Below, piece by piece: positions 10,257 to 18,138 of a stretch of DNA of 37,148 nt. The translations under genes and the position numbers were made by a program. The DNA is from Clostridia bacterium. GTDB taxonomy: Bacteria > Bacillota > Clostridia > Oscillospirales > RGIG5554. A model generated the notes under the pieces. It did no database searches and was not told the DNA's origin. It worked only from the letters and a program-made list of their open reading frames with translations. The stretch lies in contig JAFWAE010000020.1 in assembly GCA_017507855.1 (NCBI GenBank), positions 1 through 37,148 on the forward strand, in the 5' to 3' direction. Positions within the stretch are counted from its first letter, which is position 1. Each line of letters opens with the position of its first letter.

Positions 10257-12368
10257 TTATTTTTTCTTTGTTTTTTTCAAAAGGAAAGTGCCCCCTGCCG
10301 CAAACAGAATTGCCGCACATACCGGCGCAAACCACCCGATCCCGTTCTTTGCTATGGTTGCGAGCTCGGTTGCGGGTGCAGTCGCAGGTGCAGTTGCGGG
10401 TATAGTCGCGGGTACGGTCGCGGGTTTCTGGTTTTTCGGGACGGTGACGTTCTGCAACGTTAAAAAATGGCAAAGAGAGGAGGTGTTGCCTGCGCTAACG
10501 GAAAAATACACCGTCAATTCTTCCCCCTCGTAAGCGGAAAGATCTGCCGTCAATGCGGAAAAACGTCCTCTTTCCCCATGGGGCAGGGTCAAATTGCCCG
10601 CGCTGACGGAAGCGTCTATCACCGCCTCCTCCGCCGTAAAGATCTCCCCATAACAAGGATACCAATTATAACGGTCAACAGACCAATAATAGTTTCCCTG
10701 ACCGCCGTTGACCATGGCCCACCCCCACAAAGCCACCGTGCCTCCCTCTGCGGTTACTGGTTGATCCAGCACGGCGGGCTGAATGGCAAGCTGCTTTTGT
10801 ATCTCCGTCCAAGCTACGCTGTACTCCGTATCCCTCTTGGCCAGCATATCAGGGTAGACTGATCCGTTGATATTATCCAGAATAGCTATATAGCGGTATT
10901 CGTGAGTCGGAAAGGCGGAAACGGCCGCGGCGGGATCTGCCGCAGGCATCTCTCGGTTAAAAAGGTCGGGCAATAAGGCCACTCTCCCTCGTTCCCCGTT
11001 ATCTGCCGAAAGAGAAACGCCCTCGTACACCACAGCTAAACCGTTACGAACCTTTCGCACGCTGTCAGCTCCGTCCGCCGTAGAAGTGCGGCGCACGTAG
11101 GCGCCGTCTTCCAGCGTAACCATAGTTGTGGAACCGCCTCCGTCCAGAAGCATGGCCGTATGCATGCCCACCGCCTTGCAAAGAGCGGGAAGGTCCTCCA
11201 TGCGGCAGGCCGCGCGGTTTCCGTCCGCTAAAGCGGTGGTGCTCATCAAAACCGCCGTGCCATCCTCTTTCAGCCCCGCGACGGAGCAGGGATAGGTGGT
11301 GGCGTTACCGGGCTGTCCCGTTTCCGTGCCGTTTTCCAGCAGGGTAAAAAAGCCGCCGATACCTTCGCGTACCGTACGCCACGCTGACCTTTGCCCTTGG
11401 TCAAGCAGATCCGCCGTCACGGAACAGCTGATGCGAACCCTGTCCCCTGCGACATATCTGCCCTCTAAGAGCGGGATCGCCTCTCCGCGGGCGGAAAGCA
11501 CCACGGTATGCCCATCAATAACGGGGCGTTGGGTAGCTCCGCTTTCAAATACGGCCACCACCGTTCCCGTCACGGGCTCGGCAAAGCTGAAGGCCGTGCT
11601 TTCACACCGCAAATAGATCTCGTATGCATCCTCGTAAGCCATGGATTCCGAGCCGCAACGGTGGTTATACACCGTCAGGGAATTGGGCGCAGGCAAGCGA
11701 TTGATCCCCCCTGCCTCGTGGGAGATCCCTGCCGTCACGTTCTCCACCTGCGTGGACACCAACGGCTTGCCGATCAGATAACTGCCGTCGGCCTGTACAG
11801 CAAACACGGGGCTTCCCGAATAATCTCCGCCCCGCTCCACGCAATCCAGGTGAGCCAAATTGTTTTCATCCGCATACAAAGGAGTGTTGATGATCTCGCC
11901 TTCCGTCAACAGCAGCCCTCGGGATACCGTCATATGCTTCACACTCGGCCCCGTGGCAGCCACGCCGTCACCGTCATAGTCGCTCAGATTCACGATCCAC
12001 GGATCCCCGTTGACAGCAGCCAGCACCGCGCTGTCGTTATGGGCGGCGTTATAGGCCAAGACGCTGCTTCCCACGGTGGCGCGGGTCCAATTCCGGTCGC
12101 CTCCATTCAGCGCTTTCAGCGTTACGTGGGAGCTTTGAGGAATTTCCAACACGTTCAAAAGCCCCGTAGCTTTGGGGGCAAATTTTGACCCGTTACTTAA
12201 AATTTGCTGGGTAAAGGTGACTTCCGTGGAGATTCCGTTGATCGCCACGCTGTGAGAATCCACCCTATCCGCTCCGTTGACGTTACCTGCAGTTGCCAAG
12301 CCCAACGCAGTTTCCGCAAACGCGCACGCACAAAAAACGGCGGCTAAAAATCTGTTGAACGCTCCCAT
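10257..12368 (-). CDS. Phosphodiester glycosidase (NAGPA domain), secreted and membrane-anchored
   Basis: Predicted surface enzyme that removes a sugar from a sugar-1-phosphodiester, as mammalian NAGPA does for GlcNAc-phosphomannose. From the ATG at 12368 the 703 residues have a signal peptide (1-27, NRFLAAVFCACAFA core), the NAGPA-type domain (about 60-450) with AVNGDPW (118-124) and the hallmark LDGGGSTTM at 408-416, a beta-sandwich region (about 480-660), a low-complexity Pro-Ala-Thr linker, and a C-terminal membrane helix (about 680-697) ending in LKKTKKK. This organisation places the enzyme outside the cell, tethered by its C-terminus. A longer in-frame ATG at 12434 coincides with the -35 box, so the shorter start is chosen; GAGGGAG lies about 13 bases before it. 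Confidence 0.88.
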   Translation of the reverse strand: MGAFNRFLAAVFCACAFAETALGLATAGNVNGADRVDSHSVAINGISTEVTFTQQILSNGSKFAPKATGLLNVLEIPQSSHVTLKALNGGDRNWTRATVGSSVLAYNAAHNDSAVLAAVNGDPWIVNLSDYDGDGVAATGPSVKHMTVSRGLLLTEGEIINTPLYADENNLAHLDCVERGGDYSGSPVFAVQADGSYLIGKPLVSTQVENVTAGISHEAGGINRLPAPNSLTVYNHRCGSESMAYEDAYEIYLRCESTAFSFAEPVTGTVVAVFESGATQRPVIDGHTVVLSARGEAIPLLEGRYVAGDRVRISCSVTADLLDQGQRSAWRTVREGIGGFFTLLENGTETGQPGNATTYPCSVAGLKEDGTAVLMSTTALADGNRAACRMEDLPALCKAVGMHTAMLLDGGGSTTMVTLEDGAYVRRTSTADGADSVRKVRNGLAVVYEGVSLSADNGERGRVALLPDLFNREMPAADPAAAVSAFPTHEYRYIAILDNINGSVYPDMLAKRDTEYSVAWTEIQKQLAIQPAVLDQPVTAEGGTVALWGWAMVNGGQGNYYWSVDRYNWYPCYGEIFTAEEAVIDASVSAGNLTLPHGERGRFSALTADLSAYEGEELTVYFSVSAGNTSSLCHFLTLQNVTVPKNQKPATVPATIPATAPATAPATELATIAKNGIGWFAPVCAAILFAAGGTFLLKKTKKK
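10370..10432. repeat. Short tandem repeats encoding a Pro-Ala-Thr linker
   Basis: Imperfect 12-base units (GTTGCGGGTGCA-like on the plus strand) repeat about five times. On the coding minus strand they give PAT-x units between the enzyme part and the membrane anchor. Slippage could change linker length. Confidence 0.7.
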
Positions 12369-12405
12369 AGGATCCGCTTCTCTCCCTCGCTGTGTTTGTC
12401 CTTTG

Positions 12406-12434
12406 ATTTTACCACAAAAATGGGCAAATGGCAA
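12406..12434 (-). promoter_or_regulatory. Promoter of the phosphodiester glycosidase gene
   Basis: On the minus strand TTGCCA (12434-12429), 17 bases, then TAAAAT (12411-12406). It lies 38 bases upstream of the ATG at 12368 and supports that start. Confidence 0.6.
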
Positions 12435-12551
12435 CTAAAAAACGGATGGGGCATATCCTTCTCGACACACCCCACGTCTTCGCTCATTTGTGTCCGCACT
12501 AAAAAAAACGCCGTGCCTCCCCCAAAAAATAACATTGTTCCCTTCAAACAT

Positions 12552-12596
12552 AAACAGCAGAGATCCGAACCTAAAAGGTTCGGATCTCTGCTGTTT
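12552..12596 (-). terminator. Long perfect hairpin terminator after tRNA-Leu(CAG)
   Basis: A perfect 21-bp stem with a 3-base loop (12552-12572 with 12576-12596), beginning at the last base of the tRNA CCA end and followed on the minus strand by a short T-rich stretch. Confidence 0.85.
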
Positions 12597-12682
12597 GGTG
12601 CGGGTAAGAGGATTTGAACCTCCACGAAGTTGCCCCCACTAGAACCTGAATCTAGCGCGTCTGCCAATTCCGCCATACCCGC
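12596..12682 (-). tRNA. tRNA-Leu (anticodon CAG)
   Basis: The 87-base minus-strand sequence folds as a class II tRNA: acceptor GCGGGTA paired with TACCCGC, anticodon stem CTAGA/TCTAG with loop TTCAGGT giving anticodon CAG, a long variable arm (GTGGGGG..CTTCGTG region), T arm GAGGTTCAAATCCTC, and encoded CCA. It reads CUG leucine codons. It has its own promoter and terminator. Confidence 0.96.
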
Positions 12683-12724
12683 ATATGTAGTTGGCTACAA
12701 CAATCTCTTGCTGAGCGCTCAATT

Positions 12725-12753
12725 ATAATACAACATTTCCTCGGCTTTGTCAA
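12725..12753 (-). promoter_or_regulatory. tRNA-Leu(CAG) promoter
   Basis: Perfect TTGACA (12753-12748), a 17-base spacer and TATTAT (12730-12725) on the minus strand, about 43 bases upstream of the mature tRNA. Confidence 0.85.
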
Positions 12754-12843
12754 CCCCTTCGCACAATTTTTTTAAAAATATTTTTTCAACCTCTTCCACT
12801 CTTTCGTTGTCGGGATGTTTTTTCTTTTCCCAAGAGGCATCTC

Positions 12844-12872
12844 TTGCTTTTTTGCTCTGTTTATGTTACAAT
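12844..12872 (+). promoter_or_regulatory. metA promoter
   Basis: TTGCTT (12844-12849), 17 bases, TACAAT (12867-12872). The leader before the ATG is only about 30 bases, so there is no room for a SAM riboswitch or T-box. Confidence 0.7.
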
Positions 12873-12910
12873 AAAAAAAGTAGGTATTCTTTTTTTAGAG
12901 GTGAAGCCTT

Positions 12911-13837
12911 ATGCCCATTAAAATTCCCAACCGTTTGCCTGCCAAGCGCATTCTTGACAGTGAAAATATTTTTACCATGTCCTCCCTTCGTGCAGAACGG
13001 CAGGATATCCGTCCCTTGCGCATTTTGATCCTGAATCTGATGCCCACCAAGATCGTAACGGAAACACAGCTGTTGCGCCTGCTGAGCAACACGCCCCTGC
13101 AGGTGGACCCTGTGTTTATCCGCATGGCTACCCACGAATCCCGCAACACGGACGCCACCCATCTCAACGCCTTTTACAAAACCTTTGACGAGATCCGCAA
13201 CAGCCGTTTTGACGGCATCATCATTACGGGTGCTCCCGTGGAGAACATTCCCTTTGAAGACGTGGATTATTGGGACGAGCTTTGCGAGATCCTCAACTGG
13301 ACGCGTACCAACGTGTTTTCTTCTTTTTATATTTGTTGGGCGGCGCAGGCGGCACTGTATTATTTTTACAAGGTCCCCAAATACCCCCTTCCGCAAAAAA
13401 TGTTCGGTGTTTTTCCCCACCGCCCGCTGGATCCCTCTCATCCCCTTTTGCGCGGTTTTGACGAGGAATTTCTGGCTCCCCACTCCCGCCATACGGAAGT
13501 ACGCGCGCAAGACATTGAGGCCACGGGGCGTTTGCAGATCCTGGCCACCTCGGATGAAGCGGGGGTCTACATTATCTCCGACCGCAACAAGCGCCGCTTT
13601 TTCGTGACGGGGCATTCCGAATACGATGCAGACACCCTATCCAAGGAATATTTCCGCGATGTGGACCGCGGCCTGGATATTGCCGTCCCTGCCCACTATT
13701 TCCCCCAGGATGATCCCACCAAGACCCCTCCCCACGTATGGCGCAGCCACGCCCACCTGCTGTTTACCAACTGGCTGAACTATTTTGTGTATCAAAATAC
13801 GCCCTACGACCTGTCCGAGCTGAAGAAAAACAAATAA
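12911..13837 (+). CDS. metAA: Homoserine O-acetyltransferase, MetA family
   Basis: First committed step of methionine synthesis: activates homoserine by acylation for later sulfur transfer. The 308-residue protein is full length. The catalytic Cys is 142 ([11 protein letters not shown]), with His235 and Glu237 in TGHSEYD. Position 111 is Glu ([11 protein letters not shown]); in this family Glu111 marks acetyl-CoA users, whereas Gly111 marks succinyl-CoA users such as E. coli MetA. The older succinyltransferase name would therefore be misleading. The ATG has AGAGGTG seven bases upstream. The gene stands alone, with the rpsF operon starting downstream from its own promoter. Confidence 0.95.
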   Translation: MPIKIPNRLPAKRILDSENIFTMSSLRAERQDIRPLRILILNLMPTKIVTETQLLRLLSNTPLQVDPVFIRMATHESRNTDATHLNAFYKTFDEIRNSRFDGIIITGAPVENIPFEDVDYWDELCEILNWTRTNVFSSFYICWAAQAALYYFYKVPKYPLPQKMFGVFPHRPLDPSHPLLRGFDEEFLAPHSRHTEVRAQDIEATGRLQILATSDEAGVYIISDRNKRRFFVTGHSEYDADTLSKEYFRDVDRGLDIAVPAHYFPQDDPTKTPPHVWRSHAHLLFTNWLNYFVYQNTPYDLSELKKNK

Positions 13838-13865
13838 AAACTTTTACGGAAAAGCAAAAAAAAGC

Positions 13866-13894
13866 TTGACAAACCCCGTTTCGTTCTATATAAT
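13866..13894 (+). promoter_or_regulatory. Promoter of the rpsF-ssb-rpsR operon
   Basis: Perfect TTGACA (13866-13871), 17-base spacer, perfect TATAAT (13889-13894). The strongest promoter match in the window, as expected for ribosomal proteins. Confidence 0.92.
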
Positions 13895-13905
13895 ATTGTG
13901 GCTAT

Positions 13906-13946
13906 GCGGCTTTTTGCCGCTTCCTTGCTTTGCCTATCAGGCAAGG
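13906..13946 (+). promoter_or_regulatory. Structured 5-prime leader of rpsF
   Basis: A GCGGC/GCCGC hairpin (13906-13920) is followed by CCTTGC/GCAAGG (13923-13928 with 13941-13946). The latter competes with TTGCC/GGCAA (13930-13934 with 13940-13944). S6:S18 complexes are known to autoregulate through a leader structure in many bacteria; whether this matches that motif was not established. Confidence 0.4.
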
Positions 13947-13973
13947 CCAAAGTCCAAAAGGAGGTAAAGAAAG

Positions 13974-14267
13974 ATGGCTAGAATCGGAAAGTACGAGGCT
14001 GTTTTTGTGGTGAACACCAACAAAGACGAAGAGGCCGACCGCGCCGTGATCGAAAAGGTCCTTAAGCTCATCGGTGAAAACAGCAGCGATGCTGAGGTCA
14101 ACGAGTGGGGCAAACGGCGTCTCGCGTATCCTATTGAAGACCTGACCGACGGCATTTACGTGCAGGTCAACTTCTCCAGCGATACCGAATTTCCCGCAGA
14201 ACTGAACCGTATCTGCAAGATCACCGACGGTGTGATCCGCTACATCGTCGTAGCTCTCGAGGCGTAA
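13974..14267 (+). CDS. rpsF: 30S ribosomal protein S6
   Basis: S6 binds the central domain of 16S rRNA together with S18. The 97 residues start MARIGKYEAVFVV and contain the conserved WGKRRLAYPIEDLTDGIYVQVNF block, full length for a short S6 without an acidic tail. The ATG has AAAGGAGGT upstream. It is first in the conserved operon rpsF-ssb-rpsR, with a strong promoter about 80 bases upstream and a structured leader. Confidence 0.97.
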   Translation: MARIGKYEAVFVVNTNKDEEADRAVIEKVLKLIGENSSDAEVNEWGKRRLAYPIEDLTDGIYVQVNFSSDTEFPAELNRICKITDGVIRYIVVALEA

Positions 14268-14294
14268 GCCCGAATAAGAAAGGGGTTGCTCTCC

Positions 14295-14720
14295 ATGGCA
14301 TTCAACAAAGTCATTTTGGTCGGCAATCTGGTGGCCGATCCCGAGTTGCGTCACACTCCCAACGGTGTGGCTGTAACATCCATTCGGCTGGCGGTCAACC
14401 GTCGTTTCAAATCTGAAGAAAATCAGACCGATTTTATCGACGTGGTCTGCTGGAGGCAGACTGCGGAATTCGTGGCCAAGTACTTTGCCAAGGGCCGTTC
14501 CATTTTGGTGTGCGGCAGCTTGCAAACGCGTACTTACGACGACCGCGAAACCGGTAAAAAGCGCACTGCTTACGAAGTGGTGGCTGATGAGGTCTCCTTC
14601 GTAGGACCTAAAAACTCCTCCGAATACACCCCCTCTGCCGCTGCCTCTCAGTCCACGGCTTTTGCTTCTGCCGCTGACGATTTCGTGGCGTTGCCCGGCG
14701 ACGATGAACTGCCCTTCTAA
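14295..14720 (+). CDS. ssb: Single-stranded DNA-binding protein
   Basis: SSB coats single-stranded DNA in replication, recombination and repair. The 141-residue protein has the OB fold in the first 105 residues (FNKVILVGNLVADPELR, then TDFIDVVCWRQTAEFVAKYFAKGRSILVCG), a Ser/Ala-rich flexible linker, and the acidic C-terminal tip GDDELPF that recruits partner proteins. The ATG at 14295 is chosen, with AAGGGG before it; a TTG nine bases upstream would add three residues. It lies between rpsF and rpsR, the order usual in Bacillota. Confidence 0.96.
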   Translation: MAFNKVILVGNLVADPELRHTPNGVAVTSIRLAVNRRFKSEENQTDFIDVVCWRQTAEFVAKYFAKGRSILVCGSLQTRTYDDRETGKKRTAYEVVADEVSFVGPKNSSEYTPSAAASQSTAFASAADDFVALPGDDELPF

Positions 14721-14744
14721 TTAATACGAACAGGAGGAAACATC

Positions 14745-15005
14745 ATGGCTGATAAAGAAATGGAGCGCGATAACGGCGCTCGTCCCTTCAAAGGCAAGAA
14801 GAAGAGAAAGGTTTGCGCTTTCTGCGCCGACAAGGTCGAATTCATCGACTATAAAGACGCTGCACGTCTTCGCCGCTTCACCTCTGAGCGCGGCAAGATC
14901 CTGCCTCGCCGCATCACCGGCACCTGCGCTTGCCATCAGCGCGAGCTGACCACCGCTATCAAGCGCGCCCGTCAGATCGCCCTGCTGCCTTACTCTGCTG
15001 AGTAA
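14745..15005 (+). CDS. rpsR: 30S ribosomal protein S18
   Basis: S18 binds with S6 to the platform of the 30S subunit. The 86 residues include a basic N-terminus ([16 protein letters not shown]) and the conserved [33 protein letters not shown]. The Cys pair near residue 24-27 with Cys63/Cys65 and His66 suggests a zinc-binding form of S18; this is read from cysteine spacing only. A GGAGG site lies nine bases before the ATG. Last gene of its operon, followed by a terminator. Confidence 0.97.
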   Translation: MADKEMERDNGARPFKGKKKRKVCAFCADKVEFIDYKDAARLRRFTSERGKILPRRITGTCACHQRELTTAIKRARQIALLPYSAE

Positions 15006-15029
15006 TTGCAACGGCAAAACAGCTTCTTT

Positions 15030-15064
15030 GGCGTACCTGCAACATTGCAGGTACGCCTTTTTTT
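15030..15064 (+). terminator. Terminator of the rpsF-ssb-rpsR operon
   Basis: GGCGTACCTGCAA pairs with its complement around a tiny loop (15030-15057) and is followed by seven Ts. Confidence 0.95.
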
Positions 15065-15118
15065 CATTGCATTATACCAACAGTTGATATTTTAAACCGA
15101 AATTAAACAAAGCGGTTA

Positions 15119-15146
15119 TTGTATTTTCGGCAAAGCATGATAAAAT
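15119..15146 (+). promoter_or_regulatory. Promoter of the XRE regulator gene
   Basis: TTGTAT (15119-15124), a 16-base spacer and TAAAAT (15141-15146), about 45 bases upstream of the ATG. Confidence 0.5.
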
Positions 15147-15190
15147 ATAAACAGAACGAGCGCTTGTTACTTTTCAAGGAGGTTTCTGTT

Positions 15191-16246
15191 ATGGAAATCA
15201 ATTTTGCCAAAGTCATAAAAGATCTTCGCAAGGAAAAAGGCAATACACAGGAAGAACTTGCCACACATCTCGGCATATCGGTGCAAGCCATTTCCAAGTG
15301 GGAGCGGGGCGACGGAATGCCGGATATCGCACTGTTGCCGTACATCGCCGCCTTTTACGATACGACCGTGGACGGATTGTTGGGGTGCGATTCCATTCGC
15401 AAGAACGAAGACATGGAAGTGTTCAGAAAAAAAGCACAAGCGTTTATTAACAAGGGGAAACGGGTAGAACGCCTTGCTTTATGCCGTGAATATCAAAAAA
15501 AATATCCGAACGATGAAACGGTCCTGTTCGAGCTAATGCATGATTTGTTTTCAGTCGACTGTATAGCAAACGGCAATGAGATCATTTCCATTGCCAATAG
15601 GCTCCTGAACAGCAAAAACAGCGAATACCATTTTGGCGCCGTGCAATTGCTTGCCTTTACGCACTCAAGGCTTGGCGATTACGACATGGCTGTCAAATAT
15701 GCCAAAAGTGTTCCTTCCAATCGGGATATACTGCGCCATGTTTTGACAGGGGATGACCTGGTCAAGCATTGCAAATGGTATTTCTGGAAAGTTTGTGACG
15801 ATATGTATCTGACAGAAAATTGCTTGACACAATGTACAGAAGCGAATTTCACGGCGCAAGACCGTCACTGTATCCGAAAAGCCGTCTATGATATTTTTAA
15901 CGTGATCTTTTCCGATGGAGATTTTGGCTTTTGGGAAGATCGTTTGGCGCGACTTTGCCGTGATATGGCTAAAAGCTCTGCCGAAATGGGAGAAGTGGAC
16001 CGCGCTTTCTCGGAATTGAAAGAAATGTGCAAACATTTGGAGAAGTTGAAAGATTTTGTCAGCATTGACCACACCTCACCTTTGGTCAAAGACCTGCATT
16101 ACGAAATGTCTCAATCGGGCCGAAGCAGTGAACAAAGCCTTGCCTGCGCAATATTAAACGATTTGAACGAGAACCCGAGATTCGAATGCTTAGAGAATGA
16201 TATTCGCCTGAAGGCTATTAAGGAAAAGCTCATATCCCTCGGCTGA
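15191..16246 (+). CDS. XRE-family transcriptional regulator with helical C-terminal domain
   Basis: A DNA-binding regulator of unknown target. The first 65 residues form an XRE/Cro helix-turn-helix (KGNTQEELATHLGISVQAISKWERGDGMPD, then LLPYIAAFYDTTVDGLLG). The remaining 285 residues are helical, with alternating Leu/Ala and Tyr positions suggestive of TPR-like repeats, so it may sense a protein or peptide. The ATG at 15191 has AAGGAGG eight bases upstream; an in-frame start at 15119 falls in the promoter. Codons are visibly more AT-rich (AAA, GAA, TTT, ATA) than in the flanking ribosomal and metabolic genes, which may mean acquisition. It has its own promoter and terminator and no obvious partner. 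Confidence 0.85.
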   Translation: MEINFAKVIKDLRKEKGNTQEELATHLGISVQAISKWERGDGMPDIALLPYIAAFYDTTVDGLLGCDSIRKNEDMEVFRKKAQAFINKGKRVERLALCREYQKKYPNDETVLFELMHDLFSVDCIANGNEIISIANRLLNSKNSEYHFGAVQLLAFTHSRLGDYDMAVKYAKSVPSNRDILRHVLTGDDLVKHCKWYFWKVCDDMYLTENCLTQCTEANFTAQDRHCIRKAVYDIFNVIFSDGDFGFWEDRLARLCRDMAKSSAEMGEVDRAFSELKEMCKHLEKLKDFVSIDHTSPLVKDLHYEMSQSGRSSEQSLACAILNDLNENPRFECLENDIRLKAIKEKLISLG

Positions 16247-16251
16247 CTTTT

Positions 16252-16278
16252 GCCCCGCTTCAAGCGGGGCATTTTTTT
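16252..16278 (+). terminator. Terminator of the XRE regulator gene
   Basis: GCCCCGCTT pairs perfectly with AAGCGGGGC, followed by ATTTTTTT. It begins five bases after the stop codon. Confidence 0.95.
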
Positions 16279-16302
16279 GGCATTGTACTTCGTTCTTCGG
16301 GC

Positions 16303-16331
16303 TTGCCTTGTCGGCGCAGATGTGCTATAAT
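16303..16331 (+). promoter_or_regulatory. Promoter of the aldo/keto reductase gene
   Basis: TTGCCT (16303-16308), 17 bases, perfect TATAAT (16326-16331). The GTG start follows after about 30 bases. Confidence 0.75.
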
Positions 16332-16362
16332 ACAGAAAAACACTGCACAGGAGGAACCCAAG

Positions 16363-17541
16363 GTGATCTACCGCCGGGATAAGCAGGGAAACGAACTGTC
16401 CGTGCTGGGTTTTGGCTGTATGCGTTTTACCCGTACACTCGGTAAAATCGACATGGCCGAGACTGAACGTCAAATCCTATACGCCGTAGAGCAGGGCGTC
16501 AATTATTTCGATACCGCCTATATCTATCCGGGAAGCGAGGCCGCTTTGGGAGAGATTTTGGAAAAGCACGGTCTGCGTCAAAAGGTCTGCATTGCCACCA
16601 AACTTCCCCACTATCTGATTAAAAGCCGCGAGGATCTGGACAAGCTTTTTACCGAGGAGTTGAAGCGCCTTCGAACCTCTTACGTGGATTTTTACCTAAT
16701 GCATATGCTGACGGACACGGATACATGGGAAAGGCTCAGGCAATTGGGCATAGAGGATTGGCTGGCGCAAAAAAAGGCTGAAAAGGTTATCCGTCAAGCG
16801 GGCTTTTCCTACCACGGGAATACAGATATGTTTTGCCGTTTGGTGGATGCTTACGATTGGGACATGGCCATGATCCAGTATAATTATATGGACGAGCATT
16901 CTCAGGCAGGACGCCGCGGCCTACAATACGCTCACGAAAAAGGGCTGGCCGTTATGATCATGGAGCCCCTGAGAGGAGGCAAATTGGTCAGCCATCTCCC
17001 CGAAGAGGCCAAGCGCCTGTTTGACTCCCATCCCTCCCGACACACCCCTGCTCAATGGGCTTTTAAATGGCTGTTCAATCAACCGCAGATCACCACCGTG
17101 CTTTCGGGCATGAATTCCATGGAAACCGTACGTGAAAACATCCAAACGGCCTCCACCACACAGCCGGGAGAGCTGGGAGAACAGGAAGAGGCCTTCTTGC
17201 AACAGGTGGTATCCGCCATCAATGCCAAAATGAAGGTGGGCTGCACGGGCTGCGGCTATTGCACCCCCTGTCCCAAACAGGTGGATATTCCCGGTTCCTT
17301 TGCCGCCTACAACCGCCGCTTTGCAGAAGGAAAATTCTGGTCGACAGTGGAATATTTTATGTGTACGGCTCTGCGATCTAATTCTACAGCTGCCTCCAAT
17401 TGCATCGGTTGCGGAAAATGCGAGGCGCATTGCCCTCAAGGCATTGCCATCCGTGAAAAGCTGAAGGACGTGCAAAAGGAATTTGAAGGTCCTCTTTACA
17501 GAACAGCGCGTAAGATTGCTTCCCGCTTTACTAAATTCTAA
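16363..17541 (+). CDS. Aldo/keto reductase with C-terminal ferredoxin domain
   Basis: A 392-residue oxidoreductase combining an NADPH-type aldo/keto reductase barrel with a ferredoxin-like tail. In the barrel, Asp50 and Tyr55 lie in FDTAYIYPGSE, Lys80 in IATK, and a His follows in YLMHML; together these match the Asp-Tyr-Lys-His tetrad. The tail has two 4Fe-4S motifs, CTGCGYCTPCP and CIGCGKCEAHCP. This architecture is common in strict anaerobes; substrates are generally unknown. The start is GTG at 16363 with AGGAGG eight bases upstream; a longer reading would begin inside the promoter. The cyclophilin gene follows after 28 bases and is probably co-transcribed. Confidence 0.92.
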   Translation: MIYRRDKQGNELSVLGFGCMRFTRTLGKIDMAETERQILYAVEQGVNYFDTAYIYPGSEAALGEILEKHGLRQKVCIATKLPHYLIKSREDLDKLFTEELKRLRTSYVDFYLMHMLTDTDTWERLRQLGIEDWLAQKKAEKVIRQAGFSYHGNTDMFCRLVDAYDWDMAMIQYNYMDEHSQAGRRGLQYAHEKGLAVMIMEPLRGGKLVSHLPEEAKRLFDSHPSRHTPAQWAFKWLFNQPQITTVLSGMNSMETVRENIQTASTTQPGELGEQEEAFLQQVVSAINAKMKVGCTGCGYCTPCPKQVDIPGSFAAYNRRFAEGKFWSTVEYFMCTALRSNSTAASNCIGCGKCEAHCPQGIAIREKLKDVQKEFEGPLYRTARKIASRFTKF

Positions 17542-17569
17542 TAAAAAAACAGACAGAGAGGTAAGTACA

Positions 17570-18073
17570 ATGGCAAATCCCAAGATCAACATCCGCGTAA
17601 AGGGCTTCGGCACCATGAGTGCAGAGCTGTACCCCGACAAGGCACCGAAAACGGTGGAAAATTTTCTGAAGCTTGCAAATGAGAATTTTTTTGACGGCCT
17701 GATCTTTCACCGCGTCATCCCCGGCTTTATGATCCAAGGCGGTGGCTACGACGAGACGATGGCAGGCAAGGAGACCCCTTCCATCGCAGGCGAGTTCAAG
17801 GCCAACGGCTTTGCCGCCAACGATCTTCGCCATACCCGAGGTGTCCTTTCCATGGCAAGGACCTCCGACCCCAATTCCGCCTCCTCCCAATTCTTCGTCA
17901 TGCACGAGGATGCCCCTCATCTCGACGGTCAATACGCAGGCTTTGGTCAGCTCACGGATGGATATGACGTGCTGGACGCCATCGCTTCCGTCAAAACGGG
18001 CAATTACGGCTGGTATATGCAAGACGTTCCCTGCACCGCCGTGGTGATCGAAACCATCGAGGTGGCAGAATAG
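17570..18073 (+). CDS. Peptidyl-prolyl cis-trans isomerase, cyclophilin type
   Basis: Catalyses isomerisation of Xaa-Pro bonds during protein folding. The 167 residues contain the cyclophilin signature FHRVIPGFMIQGGG with catalytic Arg, followed by FAANDLRHTRGVLSMAR, SQFFVMHEDAPHLDGQYAGFGQL and the C-terminal VIETIEV strand. There is no signal peptide, so it is cytoplasmic. The ATG at 17570 has AGAGAGGT seven bases before it. It probably shares the promoter of the aldo/keto reductase gene and ends at a bidirectional terminator. Confidence 0.95.
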   Translation: MANPKINIRVKGFGTMSAELYPDKAPKTVENFLKLANENFFDGLIFHRVIPGFMIQGGGYDETMAGKETPSIAGEFKANGFAANDLRHTRGVLSMARTSDPNSASSQFFVMHEDAPHLDGQYAGFGQLTDGYDVLDAIASVKTGNYGWYMQDVPCTAVVIETIEVAE

Positions 18074-18096
18074 CTCTCCTCTCCCCGTATAAAACC

Positions 18097-18138
18097 AAAA
18101 CTCCCGCAAGCCTTTCAAAGGCCTGCGGGAGTTTTTTT
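18097..18138. terminator. Bidirectional terminator between cyclophilin and histidine phosphatase genes
   Basis: A near-perfect stem of about 16 bp (from 18099) has a T run on the plus strand (18132-18138) and TTTTGGTTTT on the minus strand. It serves the two converging genes. Confidence 0.9.

Noticed and set aside
10370..10432. Possible CRISPR-like or regulatory repeat
   Set aside because: The units are 12 bases, tandem without spacers, and code for a Pro-Ala-Thr linker.
12344..12676. Minus-strand frame beginning MAELADALDSGSSGG
   Set aside because: This is tRNA-Leu(CAG) read as protein, a well-known false call.
12760..12910. Possible SAM riboswitch before metA
   Set aside because: The promoter lies only about 40 bases upstream of the ATG, leaving no room for the aptamer.
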